NCBI GenBank assembly: GCA_902582755.1
Contig: CACHSZ010000009.1
Coordinates: forward strand, 1-35,026
Reading direction: 5' to 3'
Source of the DNA: an uncultured Alphaproteobacteria bacterium
GTDB lineage: Bacteria; Pseudomonadota; Alphaproteobacteria; HIMB59; GCA-002718135
Length of the DNA stretch: 35,026 nt
Made by a program: the position numbers and the translations under genes. This document shows, piece after piece, positions 13,548 through 21,149 of this stretch; positions within the stretch are counted from its first letter, which is position 1; the number at the start of each line of letters is the position of its first letter. The notes under the pieces are model-generated. The model made no database searches. It was not told the origin of the DNA and worked only from the letters and a program-made list of their open reading frames with translations.

Positions 13548-13612
13548 AGAAGTATATATAATGTAATTTATAAACTATATTAAATAATAGTTTAGATATT
13601 AGTGATTAGTGT

Positions 13613-14398
13613 ATGAGTAAAAAAATTATAATTCTATTTTTTCTATTTTTCAGCATACTATCCCATAAAGCAATTGCTAGTGAAGCTGATCAGGTAAATA
13701 CTGATTCTGAGGACTTTGAAACAACCACGATAGAAGATGAAATATATGATCCTTTTGAACCTGTAAATAGAGCTATATTTAGTTTTAATAATATAGCCGA
13801 TAGAATTGTTTTAGAACCAATTGCAAAAGGCTATAAAAAATTACCTTCTCCAATACAAAGTGGATTAAATAATTTTTTAAGTAATTTAAGAGCTCCATTA
13901 GTTGTTGTAAATCAATTATTACAAGGTCAGGTTGAAAATGCTTTTCAATCTTCAGGAAGATTTATTGTTAATAGTAGCGTAGGTGTATTTGGATTATTTG
14001 ATGTTGCTGAAAAGATTGGACTTGAAGAAAAAGAAGAAGATTATGGACAAACACTTGCAACTTGGGGAGTTGGAGATGGTTTTTATATAGTACTTCCATT
14101 ATTTGGACCTTCAAATCTAAGAGACACATCAGGCATGGTATTAACAATGTTAACAGATCCAATTAATGCATATGCTGTAAGTGAGGGAGAAGCTTGGCTA
14201 GTGCCAATGAGAACTGCGGTTAATGCTGTTGATACAAGATCACAAATAATTGATGAAGTTAACGCATTAAGAGATAATTCGGTAGATTATTATGCTGCAG
14301 TAAGAAGTTCTTATTATCAAAATCGAAAGGCAGCAATAAACAATGTGGATGATTCGGAATTAACGCCCCTGCCCCTTATTAGCATTGAATTTGAATAA
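13613..14398 (+). CDS. mlaA: MlaA (VacJ) family phospholipid transport protein, non-lipidated form
   Basis: MlaA removes mislocalised phospholipids from the outer leaflet of the outer membrane and passes them to periplasmic MlaC. The family signature DPFEPVNRAIFSFN is at about residues 46-59, followed by VVNQLLQGQVENAFQSSGRF, GQTLATWGVGDG, YIVLPLFGPSNLRD and MLTDPINAY. The N-terminus is a Sec signal peptide ending near AIAS, but it has no lipobox, and the whole protein has no cysteine. E. coli MlaA is a lipoprotein, so this version must associate with the membrane differently. The 261-aa length is typical. The stop overlaps the mlaC start (TAATG). Confidence 0.92.
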   Translation: MSKKIIILFFLFFSILSHKAIASEADQVNTDSEDFETTTIEDEIYDPFEPVNRAIFSFNNIADRIVLEPIAKGYKKLPSPIQSGLNNFLSNLRAPLVVVNQLLQGQVENAFQSSGRFIVNSSVGVFGLFDVAEKIGLEEKEEDYGQTLATWGVGDGFYIVLPLFGPSNLRDTSGMVLTMLTDPINAYAVSEGEAWLVPMRTAVNAVDTRSQIIDEVNALRDNSVDYYAAVRSSYYQNRKAAINNVDDSELTPLPLISIEFE

Positions 14399-15000
14399 TG
14401 AAGTTTAAGTTAATTGTAATTTTTTTTATAATCTTTGTTTCAAAAAATTTATATTCTGATGAAACTTCAGAATGGCTAAAAAGAGAAATAGACATTATTT
14501 TAGAGGCTTATAAAAATCAAAATCTCTCAAATGAAAACAGATTTCTATTAATTGAAAAAACAATAAATAATAATTTTGCTGGCACTGGTATTGCCAAATT
14601 TGTTGCAGGAGAAGCTTGGAAAAAATCAGATAAAAACACAAAAAAAATCTACATCGATAATTTTAAACGACATTTAGCTCTAAATATAGCATCGATGATG
14701 CAAGGATATTCAGATCAAACCTATGAATTAACGAAATCAAAATATGACAACAAAAATCAAGTCACTTTGATTGATATGGAGATTTTTTCAGATACTGGAT
14801 CAGTTGTTGTAACATGGCGAGTAAAAGAATCAAAAGATCGACTTTATGTTATTGATTTAATTGTTGCTGATATTTCTTTAGTTGTAACAAAAAGGTCAGA
14901 GTTTAATTCAATGTTAAAAAAAGTTGATTATGATCTTTCAAAATTTAATGAAGTTTTATTTGATCAAAATCAATTAAGTTATAAAAAAATTACTGAATAA
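14398..15000 (+). CDS. mlaC: MlaC family periplasmic phospholipid-binding protein
   Basis: MlaC (Ttg2D/Tol_Tol_Ttg2 family) shuttles phospholipid between MlaA and the inner-membrane MlaFEDB complex. A cleavable signal peptide (about residues 1-20, ending near LYS) precedes a domain with family-typical segments. These are the GTGIAKFVAGEAW region near residue 60, FKRHLALNIASMMQGYSDQTYE near 95-115, and VTWRVKESKDRLYVIDLIV near 140. Length is 200 aa. It is coupled to mlaA by a one-base TAATG overlap. The mlaFED genes are not in this window. The gene ends 21 bases before the convergent Gfo/Idh/MocA gene, and no terminator hairpin is visible between them. Confidence 0.88.
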   Translation: MKFKLIVIFFIIFVSKNLYSDETSEWLKREIDIILEAYKNQNLSNENRFLLIEKTINNNFAGTGIAKFVAGEAWKKSDKNTKKIYIDNFKRHLALNIASMMQGYSDQTYELTKSKYDNKNQVTLIDMEIFSDTGSVVVTWRVKESKDRLYVIDLIVADISLVVTKRSEFNSMLKKVDYDLSKFNEVLFDQNQLSYKKITE

Positions 15001-15021
15001 AAATAAAAACTTTCTTAATTG

Positions 15022-16146
15022 CTATAACTTTAAATTTTTTATATCTTCTTCTGTTAAAATTTCAGGTTTATCAGGATTCGTAGATAATTGGTAAATCATA
15101 TTTTCTTCAGCTGATTTTATAATACCATCCATAATCTCTAGCACATGAAGAGATAATTCAAGAGAGCATCTAGATTTTCGGTTATTGGATATAGAGTCAA
15201 TCATTTCTGAGAGACCTATTCCTCTATAATTAGCTTGCAAATTACCATCATTATCTCTCATATTAGGTATGCCTAATAACATTCTATCATTGCTAATTAC
15301 TTCCCAATCACTATCTTTATTTGATATTAGTAAATCCCCGCTAAAAAAATTAGGGTCTGGAACAATCATTGAACCATCCAACCCATACAGCTCAATTGTT
15401 GAATGATTATTTTTCCAAACATCCCAAGAGCAAAAAAATTGAACTTTGGCATTATTTGTAAACTCCAATGATCCCATTAGAGTTGTTGGAGTTTCAACTT
15501 TAATTTTGTCTCCGTATCTTGGTTGGCTAGTTATTGTTCTCTCATTTGTAGCAGTTCCGCTGATTGCATTTATTTGTTTAACTGATCCAATTAGGTTAAC
15601 TAATTGAGTAATATAATAAACACCCACATCAAAAACTGGTCCAGCACCAGGCTTAAAGAAAAAATCTGGATTGGGATGCCAATCTTCCATTCCGTGAGAC
15701 ATTAAATTAAATGTGCCAAGAACAACTTTACCTATTTTATTTTCATCGATTATTTTCCTAGCTCTTTGACCAGCGGCTCCAAGAAATGTATCTGGTGCAC
15801 AACCTACATATAAACTCTTTTCTGTAGCTAATTTTTGTATTTCCATACCTTCTTTAAAGTTCATTGCTAATGGTTTTTCACTAAAACAATGTTTTCCGTT
15901 ATAAAGTGATTTTGTAATAATTTCTTTGTGTGCTGCAGGAATAGTTAAATTAATAATTAAATCAATTTCATTACTTTCTAAAATTTCATCAACTGATAGA
16001 GATTTAACATTATATTTAGATGCAGCATTAGAAGCAGCTTCCTTATTAATATCAGCACAAGCAACTATTTTGAAATTATTGAATATTTTTTGACATTCAA
16101 AATAAGTCTCAGAAATATTACCACAACCAATAATTCCAATATTCAT
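15022..16146 (-). CDS. Gfo/Idh/MocA family NAD(P)-dependent oxidoreductase
   Basis: This is a two-domain sugar dehydrogenase of the Gfo/Idh/MocA family. The Rossmann fingerprint GIIGCGNIS is at residues 4-12 and the family signature SEKPLAM at about 89-95. The C-terminal alpha/beta domain carries DVGVYYITQL, which places a Tyr where inositol-dehydrogenase-like members have a catalytic His. This Tyr form is known from glucose-fructose oxidoreductase-like enzymes. Length is 374 aa. It is the last gene of the LacI-controlled importer operon and overlaps the TIM-barrel gene by one base (TAATG). It probably oxidises an imported sugar or glycoside, but the substrate cannot be read from sequence. 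It differs clearly from the second family member at 23132-24175. Confidence 0.9.
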   Translation of the reverse strand: MNIGIIGCGNISETYFECQKIFNNFKIVACADINKEAASNAASKYNVKSLSVDEILESNEIDLIINLTIPAAHKEIITKSLYNGKHCFSEKPLAMNFKEGMEIQKLATEKSLYVGCAPDTFLGAAGQRARKIIDENKIGKVVLGTFNLMSHGMEDWHPNPDFFFKPGAGPVFDVGVYYITQLVNLIGSVKQINAISGTATNERTITSQPRYGDKIKVETPTTLMGSLEFTNNAKVQFFCSWDVWKNNHSTIELYGLDGSMIVPDPNFFSGDLLISNKDSDWEVISNDRMLLGIPNMRDNDGNLQANYRGIGLSEMIDSISNNRKSRCSLELSLHVLEIMDGIIKSAEENMIYQLSTNPDKPEILTEEDIKNLKL

Positions 16147-16919
16147 TAAATTGTCTCTAAATATTCTAAAGACTTTGTTGTGTATTCTTTATAATCTTTT
16201 GGATCATCGTGTTCCAAGACAAAAACTTCACATGGTGTTTTTTTAACTTCTGCAAGAAGCTTTGGCCAATCTATGAAACCTTCTCCTACAGCAGATTGTT
16301 CACTATGATCTAAAAGATTTTTTGTTTCATCAAAAAAATCTTTCAAGTGACAGCCAATAATTTTATTTTTATATTTTTCTATCCAATCAAGTGGATCTGC
16401 TTTTCCAGCAACTGCCCATCCAAGATCAAGTTCCATTTTTAGATTTTCATTGTGATCCATCATACATTCTATTGGAAGCTTACCACTAGGAAGAGGTCTA
16501 AATTCAAATGAATGATTATGATAACCAAGAGTTAGACCATTATCTTCATACGTTTGTACATATGATGAGAGATCTTTACCAAAGTTATTCCAAGTGTCTT
16601 CATCAAGATCAAAATTTGAAGCAAAATCTTTACTAAATTTTTCAGGCACAGAAGGTACTATCGCATGCTTAATATTTAGATATTTCATCCTACTAATTGT
16701 TTCTTCTGTATTTGTAACTGCTTGAAAACTTATGTGAGAAGATTTTATAGAAATACTATTTTCTTCCATCATTGATTTAAAATTATCTAAATCAATTTTA
16801 TCTAAATCAAATAATTCAATATTTTTAATTCCAGACTCAGATAGGAATTTAAATATTGGCTCGTAAGGTTGAAATTTTCTTGTTGTGTACAACTGCATTG
16901 TTACTTGATTTCTGTTCAT
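16146..16919 (-). CDS. Xylose isomerase-like TIM-barrel enzyme (sugar phosphate isomerase/epimerase family)
   Basis: This is a 257-residue AP-endonuclease-2/xylose-isomerase-like barrel. Likely divalent-metal ligands are in LGYHNHSFEF (residues 131-140), the Glu and Asp of MELDLGWAV (near 163-165) and the His of CHLKDF (near 191), with a further Glu in VLEHDD near the C-terminus. Family members include inosose dehydratase, sugar epimerases and enzymes that cleave or rearrange 3-keto sugars, so the exact reaction is open. It sits between the ABC ATPase and a Gfo/Idh/MocA dehydrogenase with TAATG overlaps on both sides. Oxidation followed by isomerisation or elimination of the imported sugar is a reasonable inference. 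There is no signal peptide. Confidence 0.85.
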   Translation of the reverse strand: MNRNQVTMQLYTTRKFQPYEPIFKFLSESGIKNIELFDLDKIDLDNFKSMMEENSISIKSSHISFQAVTNTEETISRMKYLNIKHAIVPSVPEKFSKDFASNFDLDEDTWNNFGKDLSSYVQTYEDNGLTLGYHNHSFEFRPLPSGKLPIECMMDHNENLKMELDLGWAVAGKADPLDWIEKYKNKIIGCHLKDFFDETKNLLDHSEQSAVGEGFIDWPKLLAEVKKTPCEVFVLEHDDPKDYKEYTTKSLEYLETI

Positions 16920-17992
16920 TAAATTCTCTCCTCAGATTTAGTGTCAAATATTGAAGATTTATTTATATCAAATGAAATGTTTATTTCATCATTTAAATTA
17001 AAATTTGAACTTCCTTCTAGCCTAATAGATATTGGGTTACCTTCAACACTAGTCCACACAAGAGTATCTGCACCCATAGGTTCCACTAATTCAACTTTAC
17101 ATTGAATAGAATTTTCATTTTTTTCTATGTTTATATTTTCAGGTCTTATTCCAAAAACAACCTCTTGATCATTAATCAATTTATTTATGTTTTCATATTT
17201 AGAAATATCAATTTGTTTATTACCAACAATTATATTTTGATTTGATTTTTCAAATTTGGCATTTAAAAAATTCATGCTTGGAGATCCAATAAAACCAGCC
17301 ACAAATAAATTAGCTGGTTTGTTGTAAATTTGTTTAGGTGTATCTAATTGCTGTATTAATCCATCTTTCATAACAGATATACGGTCTGCAAGTGTCATAG
17401 CTTCTATTTGATCATGAGTAACATAAATCATAGTATTTGATAAATCTCTATGAAGTTTTTTAATTTCATAGCGTAGTTCAGCTCTTAGTTTTGCATCAAG
17501 GTTACTTAAAGGCTCATCAAATAAAAAAACTTTTGCATCTCTTACCAAAGCTCTACCAATAGCTACACGCTGTCTTTGACCTCCTGAGAGTTGAGAGGGT
17601 TTTCTTTTAAGTAATTCATTTATTTGTAGAAGATTTGCAGCTTTTTTAATTTTTTGATTAATTAAATCTTTTGCAGTACCCATCATTCTTAAACCAAATG
17701 ATAAATTTTTCTCAACAGTCATACTTGGGTACAATGCGTAAGATTGGAATACCATTCCTATATGTCTATCTTTTGGTTCTTTCCATGTGACGTTATCATC
17801 TTCAATCCAAATCTGTCCATCTGTTAAATCCAAAAGACCGGCTATACAGTTCAATAAGGTAGTCTTTCCACAACCTGAAGGACCAAGTAAAACCATGAAT
17901 TCTCCTTCTTTAATATCAAGACTTAAATCATTTAATATTTCAGTTTTTCCATAACTGAAGGATATATTTTTTACTTCAACACTATTTTTCAT
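16919..17992 (-). CDS. Sugar ABC transporter ATP-binding protein (MalK/UgpC/MsmK type)
   Basis: This ATPase powers a carbohydrate-uptake-1 importer. The Walker A GPSGCGKTT is near residues 37-45, the signature LSGGQRQRVAIGRAL and Walker B VFLFDEPLSNLDAKLR follow, and YVTHDQIEAMTLADRI holds the switch His. The C-terminal region is a TOBE/OB-fold regulatory domain (about residues 230-357). I chose the ATG at 17992, which has GGGTGAG just upstream. An in-frame ATG at 18037 would add 15 residues unlike the family and overlap the permease gene. It is the only ABC ATPase gene in the window, although two importers are encoded, so it may energise both. Confidence 0.94.
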   Translation of the reverse strand: MKNSVEVKNISFSYGKTEILNDLSLDIKEGEFMVLLGPSGCGKTTLLNCIAGLLDLTDGQIWIEDDNVTWKEPKDRHIGMVFQSYALYPSMTVEKNLSFGLRMMGTAKDLINQKIKKAANLLQINELLKRKPSQLSGGQRQRVAIGRALVRDAKVFLFDEPLSNLDAKLRAELRYEIKKLHRDLSNTMIYVTHDQIEAMTLADRISVMKDGLIQQLDTPKQIYNKPANLFVAGFIGSPSMNFLNAKFEKSNQNIIVGNKQIDISKYENINKLINDQEVVFGIRPENINIEKNENSIQCKVELVEPMGADTLVWTSVEGNPISIRLEGSSNFNLNDEINISFDINKSSIFDTKSEERI

Positions 17993-17994
17993 AC

Positions 17995-18876
17995 TCACCC
18001 TTTTATTGCCCCAGCTGCTATCCCACGCACAAACCATCTTCCAGAAATAAAGTATACAAAAAGAGGAACTAGAGAAGTTAAAATTGTTGCTGACATATCT
18101 ACGTTGTACTCAGCAACACCATAATCTACTTGCACAATATTATTTAATTGAACTGTCATTGGTTGGTTGTCTCTTCCTGCAAAAACTAACCCTAGAAGAA
18201 AATCATTCCAAATTCCAGTAACTTGAAGAATGACAGCTACGATAGTTATAGGAGTAGACATTGGAATAATTACGTAGAAAAATATTTTTATAAAATTACC
18301 ACCATCTATTCTGGCAGCCTTAAATAGATCTATTGGAAGACTTGCGTAAAAATTTCTGAAGATAAGTGTTAGAATTGGCATACCAAAAATAGTGTGCACA
18401 AGAATAATACCTGGTAATGAAGAATAAATACCTAAGAAATCTTCTATTTTTAAAAGTGGGTACACCATTACTTGATAGGGAATGAATGCACCAAACATGC
18501 ATAGCCCAAAAAAGAAATATGCTCCCTTAAAACGCCAAAAAGCTAATGCGTATCCATTTAATGCACTTAAAGCTACGGATACAATTACACTGGGTACAGT
18601 TATCTTTATAGAATTAAAAAAACCTGGCTTCAAACCCTCACATACAAATCCTGTACACGCTTGAGACCAAGCTTTTGGCCAAGCATAAAAACTAAGTTCT
18701 TTAGGTAGGTTTAAAATATTAGCAGCTCTTATTTCATCCATATCTTTAAGAGAAGTAATGATCATTACATAAAGAGGCATTAAAAAAAATAATGCGCACA
18801 TAATTATAAAACAATACAAACCTATTCTTCCAACTGTAAGGTGTTTTGGTCGAGGGCCTTTAGGTATAGTAGACAT
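17995..18876 (-). CDS. Sugar ABC transporter permease (MalG/UgpE-like)
   Basis: This inner-membrane subunit has six predicted transmembrane segments and 293 residues. The coupling-helix EAA-type motif is LFKAARIDGGNFIKIFFYVI (about residues 190-210), which docks onto the ATPase. The N-terminal LFFLMPLYVMIITSLK and the C-terminal YFISGRWFVRGIAAGAIKG are typical of MalG-like CUT1 permeases. Its start shares one base with the stop of the MalF-like gene (TAATG). Its stop lies 2 bases before the ATPase start, and the ATPase ribosome-binding site is embedded in its last codons. Confidence 0.93.
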   Translation of the reverse strand: MSTIPKGPRPKHLTVGRIGLYCFIIMCALFFLMPLYVMIITSLKDMDEIRAANILNLPKELSFYAWPKAWSQACTGFVCEGLKPGFFNSIKITVPSVIVSVALSALNGYALAFWRFKGAYFFFGLCMFGAFIPYQVMVYPLLKIEDFLGIYSSLPGIILVHTIFGMPILTLIFRNFYASLPIDLFKAARIDGGNFIKIFFYVIIPMSTPITIVAVILQVTGIWNDFLLGLVFAGRDNQPMTVQLNNIVQVDYGVAEYNVDMSATILTSLVPLFVYFISGRWFVRGIAAGAIKG

Positions 18877-19757
18877 TAGTTATTTGCGTATTTATTTCTT
18901 AGATAAAATTCATAAAAAGCCCAAGGAGCAAGGATACATACAACTGAAATAAACATTATTATTGAAGCTGCAAAAGCTTGTCCTAAATTTGCTCGACTAA
19001 AAAAATTCTCCATTACATACATTGCTGGTGTTGTAGTAGCATATCCTGGTCCACCAGATGTTAGGGCTAAAATTAAATCATAAACTTTAACTACACCTGC
19101 TGCAATCAAGACAATGGCAGTTACTACCATTGGTCTTAACATCGGCAGAATAACAAAAATATAAGATTTCCATTTAGCTACACCTTCAATGCTAAGTGAT
19201 TTCCAAATATCTTCATCAATTCCTCTAAGCCCTGCTAACATTAACACCATTACAAAACCTGCACCTTGCCAAACAGCCGCAATACACACAGCATAGATTG
19301 CAAGATCTCTATTTACTAACCAGTCTAATTCAAACCATGTCATACCCCACATATGCATTGAATTCTCGAGACCAAATGTTGGGTTTAAAACCCATTTCCA
19401 GACTAAACCAGTAACAACGAAAGACATAGCATAAGGGTATAAAAAAATTGTTCTAAATAAACTCTCACCTCTTATTTTTTGATCAATTAAAACTGCTAAT
19501 AGAAAACCAATGATCAGACACCCAATTGTAAATACAAAACCATAAATAAAAATATTTTCTACAGCTACATCCCATTTTCTTTGTTTAAATAATCTTTCGT
19601 ATTGATCAAAACCAACATAGTTCATTACTGGGACTAATTTTGAATTTGTTAGAGAATAAACAAAAGAATAAATTATGCATCCAACAAAGACAGTTAAAGA
19701 TATAACTATCATTGGTAACAGTGCTATTTTTGCAGCTATATTTCTATAAAAGGGCAT
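18876..19757 (-). CDS. Sugar ABC transporter permease (MalF/UgpA-like)
   Basis: This is the partner permease of the first importer: 293 residues with about six hydrophobic segments. The coupling motif is DIWKSLSIEGVAKWKSYIFV (about residues 180-200), followed by LTSGGPGYATTTPAMYV, typical of MalF-like CUT1 proteins. ATG is at 19757. The gene follows the binding-protein gene after a 47-base gap filled mostly by a 12-bp hairpin that ends only 8 bases before this start codon. No Shine-Dalgarno sequence fits in the remaining space, so translation initiation is probably weak or structure-controlled. Confidence 0.93.
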   Translation of the reverse strand: MPFYRNIAAKIALLPMIVISLTVFVGCIIYSFVYSLTNSKLVPVMNYVGFDQYERLFKQRKWDVAVENIFIYGFVFTIGCLIIGFLLAVLIDQKIRGESLFRTIFLYPYAMSFVVTGLVWKWVLNPTFGLENSMHMWGMTWFELDWLVNRDLAIYAVCIAAVWQGAGFVMVLMLAGLRGIDEDIWKSLSIEGVAKWKSYIFVILPMLRPMVVTAIVLIAAGVVKVYDLILALTSGGPGYATTTPAMYVMENFFSRANLGQAFAASIIMFISVVCILAPWAFYEFYLRNKYANN

Positions 19758-19765
19758 AAAATGTT

Positions 19766-19795
19766 AAATGGCAGGATAAATTAATCCTGCCATTT
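19766..19795 (-). promoter_or_regulatory. Intercistronic 12-bp hairpin after binding-protein gene
   Basis: A perfect inverted repeat, AAATGGCAGGAT (19766-19777) and ATCCTGCCATTT (19784-19795), encloses a 6-base loop. In the transcript it follows the binding-protein stop by 9 bases and precedes the permease ATG by 8 bases. No run of U follows, so it is not a classical terminator. It more likely stabilises the upstream message or limits permease translation. Confidence 0.75.
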
Positions 19796-19804
19796 CGTAT
19801 ATGT

Positions 19805-21049
19805 TTAAAGTCCGCTTGTTAAAACGCCTTCTAAGTCGTCCATTACCTGAGCAACAGTGTAATTAGGATCATTTCTAAATTCAGAAATAATATCACCCCA
19901 TGCTGCAGTGAATGCAGGAGTATTCCAATCATCACTTTCTCTCATAATTGCATCTGGATTTTGAATTAAATCTAAACCCATTTGCATACAAGCATCAGCT
20001 GCAGAGGTATCAACGTCAAGTCTCATAGGAAGAGAACCTTTAGCATTGTTAAATTTAGCTTGTACAGTTGGATTAACCATCATACTTGCCATTGCTAGCT
20101 GAGCATCTTTAACTTTTGGATCATCATTTTTAGGAAAAACAAATACATCACCGCCAAGAGCAACATATTTTTCTTTACCAGGAATTACACAAGAATAATC
20201 AACCATTGCTTCTTGTCCAGCAACAGCAAATTCACCTCTTGCCCAGTCTCCCATAACTTGCATAGCAGCTTTTCCTTCGATAACCATAGCTGTAGTATCA
20301 TTCCATAATCTTCCAGGAGAACCTTCATCTGTGAATTGATTTAATTCTCTGTAAGTATTAAGAACTGACTCAAATCTACCATCTCTAAATGCATCTAGAT
20401 CCTTATCTCTATAAATTGATTGCATTAAAGGAAAGCCCATTATTGAAGATGCAACAACATCAAACATACCAGACTCTTGCCATCCCTGACCACCTAGTGC
20501 CAATGGAATGATTCCAGCTTCTTGAATTTTTGGAGCTCCAGCTAAAAATTCCTCAAAAGTTTGAGGCACTGGTAAACCAACTTGTTTGTAAACATCATTG
20601 TTTATCCACATCCATTGCCAGCTGTGAATATTTACAGGTACACAATAAAATTCACCCTCAAATTCACAAGTTTCAATTAATTCAGGTGGATATATAAAAT
20701 CTCTCCAACCCTCAGCAGAAGCAACTTCTTCAAGCGATTGAAGTAAACCTTGTTCAACTAAGTCTACAAATTGTTTTGATACATTAAACTGTGCTGCAGT
20801 TGGCGGGTTTCCACCAATAATTCTGTTTACAGTTGTTCCTCGTGCATTATCTCCACCAGTAATTGCAGTATCAATCCAAGTATTACCCATATCTTCCCAA
20901 GCTTTCGCAAATTCTGAAATTGCAGCTTGTTCTCCACCAGAAGTCCACCAGTGAATAACTTCAGCTTCCATATGGCTACCAGCCTTAGAAGCATTAGTAA
21001 AAGATAGGGGTACAAAAACAGTTAATAATATTGAAAAAAATTTTTTCAT
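19805..21049 (-). CDS. Glucose/mannose-type sugar ABC transporter substrate-binding protein
   Basis: This periplasmic receptor belongs to the CUT1 family (COG1653). A signal peptide of about 20 residues (ending near NASKAGS) precedes EVIHWWTSGGEQAAISEF. The segments TAITGGDNARGT, GGNPPTAAQFN and NIHSWQWMWIN resemble GtsA-like glucose/mannose-binding proteins, which suggests but does not prove an aldohexose substrate. Length is 414 aa. I chose the ATG at 21049, with a strong GGGAGG six bases upstream. An in-frame ATG 33 bases earlier lacks such a site and adds non-signal residues. It is the first gene of the LacI-controlled operon and is followed by a hairpin. Confidence 0.92.
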   Translation of the reverse strand: MKKFFSILLTVFVPLSFTNASKAGSHMEAEVIHWWTSGGEQAAISEFAKAWEDMGNTWIDTAITGGDNARGTTVNRIIGGNPPTAAQFNVSKQFVDLVEQGLLQSLEEVASAEGWRDFIYPPELIETCEFEGEFYCVPVNIHSWQWMWINNDVYKQVGLPVPQTFEEFLAGAPKIQEAGIIPLALGGQGWQESGMFDVVASSIMGFPLMQSIYRDKDLDAFRDGRFESVLNTYRELNQFTDEGSPGRLWNDTTAMVIEGKAAMQVMGDWARGEFAVAGQEAMVDYSCVIPGKEKYVALGGDVFVFPKNDDPKVKDAQLAMASMMVNPTVQAKFNNAKGSLPMRLDVDTSAADACMQMGLDLIQNPDAIMRESDDWNTPAFTAAWGDIISEFRNDPNYTVAQVMDDLEGVLTSGL

Positions 21050-21055
21050 TATTTT

Positions 21056-21061
21056 CCTCCC
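21056..21061 (-). promoter_or_regulatory. Strong Shine-Dalgarno site of the first binding-protein gene
   Basis: GGGAGG lies 6 bases before the ATG at 21049, close to the ideal anti-SD complement. Most genes in the window lack any such site, so it decides the start and predicts high translation. Confidence 0.85.
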
Positions 21062-21078
21062 TTTTTTTAAATAAATTG

Positions 21079-21107
21079 ACAATTTAGTAAAACGTTTTAC
21101 TTGTCAA
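21079..21107 (-). promoter_or_regulatory. Candidate promoter of the first sugar-importer operon
   Basis: On the minus strand a perfect -35 TTGACA lies at 21107-21102. Possible -10 boxes are TAAATT (21086-21081, 15-base spacer) or AATTGT (21084-21079, 17-base spacer), both imperfect. The spacer is almost exactly the 16-bp operator palindrome, so a bound repressor would block RNA polymerase. A second TTGACA at 21076-21081 points the other way and may serve the lacI-type gene. Confidence 0.6.
21086..21101. promoter_or_regulatory. LacI-family operator, perfect 16-bp palindrome
   Basis: AGTAAAACGTTTTACT is its own reverse complement and has the central CG step typical of LacI-family operators. 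It lies in the 100-base divergent gap between the binding-protein gene and the LacI-type regulator gene. Inverted TTGACA hexamers flank it at 21076-21081 and 21102-21107. It is probably bound by the product of 21150-22187 and could control both directions. Confidence 0.85.
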
Positions 21108-21149
21108 GCCAAATAATGTTATTTATTCGACAATTTAATTTTGTTTCAA

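Noticed and set aside
17993-18037. Upstream ATG for the ABC ATPase
   Set aside because: The 15 extra residues are unlike the family and overlap the permease gene, while the internal ATG at 17992 has a good GGGTGAG site.
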